From NCBI GenBank assembly GCA_937862885.1, contig CALMEE010000009.1, forward strand, positions 62,001 to 126,000: 64,000 bases of DNA, in the 5' to 3' direction. The position numbers and the translations under genes are program-made. How positions within the stretch are numbered: the first letter of the stretch is position 1; each line of letters starts with the position of its first letter. The notes below the pieces were generated by a model. It did no database searches and was not told the origin of the DNA. It saw nothing but the letters and a program-made list of their open reading frames with translations. The DNA comes from an uncultured Planctomycetaceae bacterium. Its GTDB lineage: Bacteria > Planctomycetota > Planctomycetia > Pirellulales > Pirellulaceae. This document shows, piece after piece, positions 62,227 through 64,000 of the stretch.

Positions 62227-62549
62227 GGATGACGCGATCAAATCGGACTCAGGCTCTCGTTTTGATCGCGATGTTTGATGAGCGGTACTTGCACGATTAC
62301 CTCAGGCTGGCTGCTGGCCTGCGAGCCGCCGGTATCGGAACAGAGGTTTACCCGGAACCGAAGAAGGTCGGTGTACAGCTAAAGTATGCGGACAAAAAGG
62401 GCTATCGATTTGCGATCATCGCGGGCGAAGACGAGTTTAACAGAAACATCGTCCAAATCAAACATTTGCCCACCTCTGAACAATGCGAGGTTCCATTTGA
62501 ACAAAATGTCGACTCGATATTGGGCCAACTTCGAGTTTGGCAGGAATAA
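62187..62549 (+). pseudogene. hisS: Histidyl-tRNA synthetase, C-terminal part in another frame
   Basis: About 120 codons from a TTG-like point inside motif 3 (LGLDRLLAAME), with the anticodon-binding domain RLAAGLRAAGIGTEVYPEPK, KVGVQLKYADKKGYRFAII and GEDEFNRNIVQIKHL to the end. It overlaps the upstream fragment because both read the same DNA around 62178-62226 in different frames. No ribosome site starts it independently. Joined to 61252-62226 across a small missing stretch it restores a HisRS of about 440 residues. Confidence 0.85.
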
Positions 62550-62791
62550 TGACTTGGAGAATTTCCACCCAGTCAAGTGACACTGCCAAAAGTTTTCGGT
62601 ACACTATTGAATGAGCATGAATGATCCCGGAACATTCGCAGTGGCGAGTTGTTTTGCGGGAGGTTCATTTGGTTGCGGACTCCTTGACCTATGCCCCATG
62701 TACAACGGTTGGCTTCCCATCCTGCGTGCTGGCGGTTATCGCGGAAACTTGGCCCGCAGGCGACAATGTTTTTTCTTAGGGCGATCTGAAG

Positions 62792-63424
62792 ATGGATTCG
62801 GAACCTGGAAACAGAACTGAAGTGGTTGAAAATTGGATCGCCCAGATGAAAAGCGGCAACGATGCCGCTCGTGCGAGCTTGATTGACAGCGCGTGCGAAC
62901 GCCTGTTGGCCCTCACGCGATCAATCAAAAAGAGTTTTAATCAGGTAAACCGCTGGGAACAAACGGAAGATATCTTTCAGCGAGCAACCATGCGGTTGTT
63001 TCAGTCGCTGTCGGAAGTTGAGTTGAACGATGCTAGGCATTTTTTTCGACTAGCTGCCTTACAGATTCGCCGCGAACTTCTGGACTTGGCCCGACACTAC
63101 GGCGGACCCGAGGGCATGGGCGCCAACTATGCAACTCAATTTGTGCAACGTGATATGAGTCACGCCCCGCATGCCGCTTACGACCTAGCTGATCAGACTG
63201 GCAATCCGGAAAGTGCACTGCACTGGGGTGAATTTCACAATATAATTGAAACGCTGCCGGAAGAACAAAAGGAGGTGGTCGAATTGCTGTTCTATCATGG
63301 ATTGTCGCAAGAGGAAGCGGCCAAGGTTATGAATATCAGTGTGAGAACTGTTAAACGCTATTGGCGCGCGGCGCGACTTGCCATTCATGATAAACTCAAA
63401 GGCGACTTTCCCACACTCCAGTAA
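62792..63424 (+). CDS. ECF sigma factor (planctomycete type)
   Basis: 210 residues. Region 2 is RWEQTEDIFQRATMRLFQSL with EVELNDARHFFRLAALQIRR, and region 4 is LPEEQKEVVELLFYHGLSQE followed by AAKVMNISVRTVKRYWRAARL, a helix-turn-helix for the -35 element. A His/Gly-rich linker (ARHYGGPEGMGANYATQF) lies between them. No anti-sigma gene follows. Instead a serine/threonine kinase starts 87 bases later, the usual pairing for planctomycete ECF groups in which phosphorylation probably controls the sigma factor. The start ATG at 62792 lies close after a GGGCGATC ribosome-like site. Confidence 0.9.
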   Translation: MDSEPGNRTEVVENWIAQMKSGNDAARASLIDSACERLLALTRSIKKSFNQVNRWEQTEDIFQRATMRLFQSLSEVELNDARHFFRLAALQIRRELLDLARHYGGPEGMGANYATQFVQRDMSHAPHAAYDLADQTGNPESALHWGEFHNIIETLPEEQKEVVELLFYHGLSQEEAAKVMNISVRTVKRYWRAARLAIHDKLKGDFPTLQ

Positions 63425-63511
63425 TTCATTGATGAACGACTAAAAAGCGTTGCTTAGTTCGACGAGCATGATCACTGATTCAAATAAATCTAATCCCCTT
63501 CACGTCTCACA

Positions 63512-64000
63512 ATGAATCGAGAACGAGGCGCAATTATTGAGCAACTCTTGGATCGTTGGGAAGACGCGTTTGAGCAAGGAGTAGAAATTTCTCCTGAAGA
63601 ATTGTGTCGTGACCACCCGTCCATGCTGGCGGATGTCAAAGATCAGATTGCCATTCTGCAGACGATGAATCGCTGCCTCAAACCAGAAAATAACAAGCGT
63701 GTCGAATTGGATATCGACGCCAAAAATCTATCTGACGATTCTTTTCGCGTTCAATCCAAGTTTGGCGACTTTGAGACGATAGGCTCCGGAGGCCTGGGGG
63801 TCGTGTATCGGGCCGTTGACTTCGAACTCAATCGTGACGTTGCGATCAAGTTTCTCCGAGAAACGCACCAAACAGAGTATTTTTTAAAGCAATTCAAGCA
63901 AGAGGCCGAAATTACCGGTCGCCTAGATCATCCCGGCGTTGTGCCTGTTTACGGCATGGGTCGATCTGCGCAAGGCGAGCTTTTTTACACCATGCGGCTG
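63512..64000 (+). CDS. Serine/threonine protein kinase, 5' part (3' end outside window)
   Basis: 163 codons to the window edge from the ATG at 63512. An acidic helical N-terminal region of about 80 residues (LLDRWEDAFEQGVEISPEEL) is typical of planctomycete kinases. The kinase fold then begins: glycine loop IGSGGLGVVYRA, the ATP-anchoring Lys113 in RDVAIKFLRE, Glu131 in FKQEAEITGRL, and HPGVVPVYGMG. The remainder, including the catalytic loop, is outside. It probably continues as a long protein with a sensor or repeat region. It follows the ECF sigma factor, with which it probably forms a signalling unit. Confidence 0.9.
   Translation, partial: MNRERGAIIEQLLDRWEDAFEQGVEISPEELCRDHPSMLADVKDQIAILQTMNRCLKPENNKRVELDIDAKNLSDDSFRVQSKFGDFETIGSGGLGVVYRAVDFELNRDVAIKFLRETHQTEYFLKQFKQEAEITGRLDHPGVVPVYGMGRSAQGELFYTMRL

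Noticed and set aside
62611-62820. 69-codon frame between hisS and the sigma factor
   Set aside because: It overlaps the sigma factor start, has no ribosome site and no homology I recognise.
1-64000. CRISPR arrays, insertion sequences, rRNA, tmRNA and riboswitches
   Set aside because: Looked for repeat-spacer patterns, transposase motifs, RNase P/tmRNA cores and conserved riboswitch cores on both strands; none was convincing.

Overview
The window reads as a chromosomal segment of a planctomycete, most likely a Pirellulaceae-like member of the Pirellulales. This is inferred from gene content, not from a marker-gene search. The supporting signs are a PSCyt1/DUF1549/DUF1553 giant protein next to a DUF1501 protein, a DUF1570 protein, a one-piece SecD-SecF fusion, an ECF sigma factor followed by a serine/threonine kinase, a TPR protein with two RNA-polymerase alpha-CTD-like domains, and a tiny basic protein resembling DUF6800. 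By eye the base composition is near 50% GC (not computed). The recO-bamD-lptE run and the Tol/Exb genes indicate a cell with an outer membrane.

Layout. 1-7.7 kb: 3' end of galE, a TIM-barrel sugar epimerase, small proteins, folC, an exported prolyl oligopeptidase and a lipid kinase. 7.9-12.8 kb: three exported hydrolase-like proteins (SGNH, DUF1570, DUF885). 13.4-19.5 kb: a co-directional run with ExbB, two ExbD and TPR proteins, probably an ion-motive-force-driven envelope machine. 19.6-26.7 kb: an exported protein made of three copies of an unrecognised domain, then recO-bamD-lptE and a MacB/FtsX-type ABC exporter. 27.2-35.5 kb: a divergent light/oxidative-stress island, with a MerR-type regulator carrying a cobalamin-binding-like region, a PQQ-type propeller and a class II photolyase reading left, and a flavin oxidoreductase, DUF1365, cyclopropane-fatty-acid synthase and DUF1295 reading right. 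35.9-43 kb: a YfcC-type carrier, then tgt, yajC and secDF. 43.5-47.7 kb: the alpha-CTD/TPR protein and a tandem trypsin/PDZ protein broken by a frameshift. 47.8-53.1 kb: PSCyt-DUF1501-PhyH operon. 53.7-61.1 kb: an orphan DNA methyltransferase with a C-terminal GIY-YIG-like domain, M28 peptidase plus rhodanese, AI-2E exporter, an HExxH membrane protein and a YkgJ protein. 61.2-64 kb: hisS (frameshifted), ECF sigma factor and the start of a protein kinase.

The strongest leads are the MerR/photolyase/fatty-acid-modification island, whose regulator has lost some of the CarH-type cobalamin residues; the methyltransferase with a GIY-YIG-like tail lacking the usual glutamate; the alpha-CTD/TPR protein; a Tgt whose zinc cysteines are all absent; and the three-repeat exported protein.

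Sequence quality needs care. Two short G-enriched tracts (about 4501-4579 and 47228-47283) sit inside conserved genes and look like base-call damage. One of them breaks a protease gene. A small deletion breaks hisS, which is normally essential. These may be assembly errors rather than biology.
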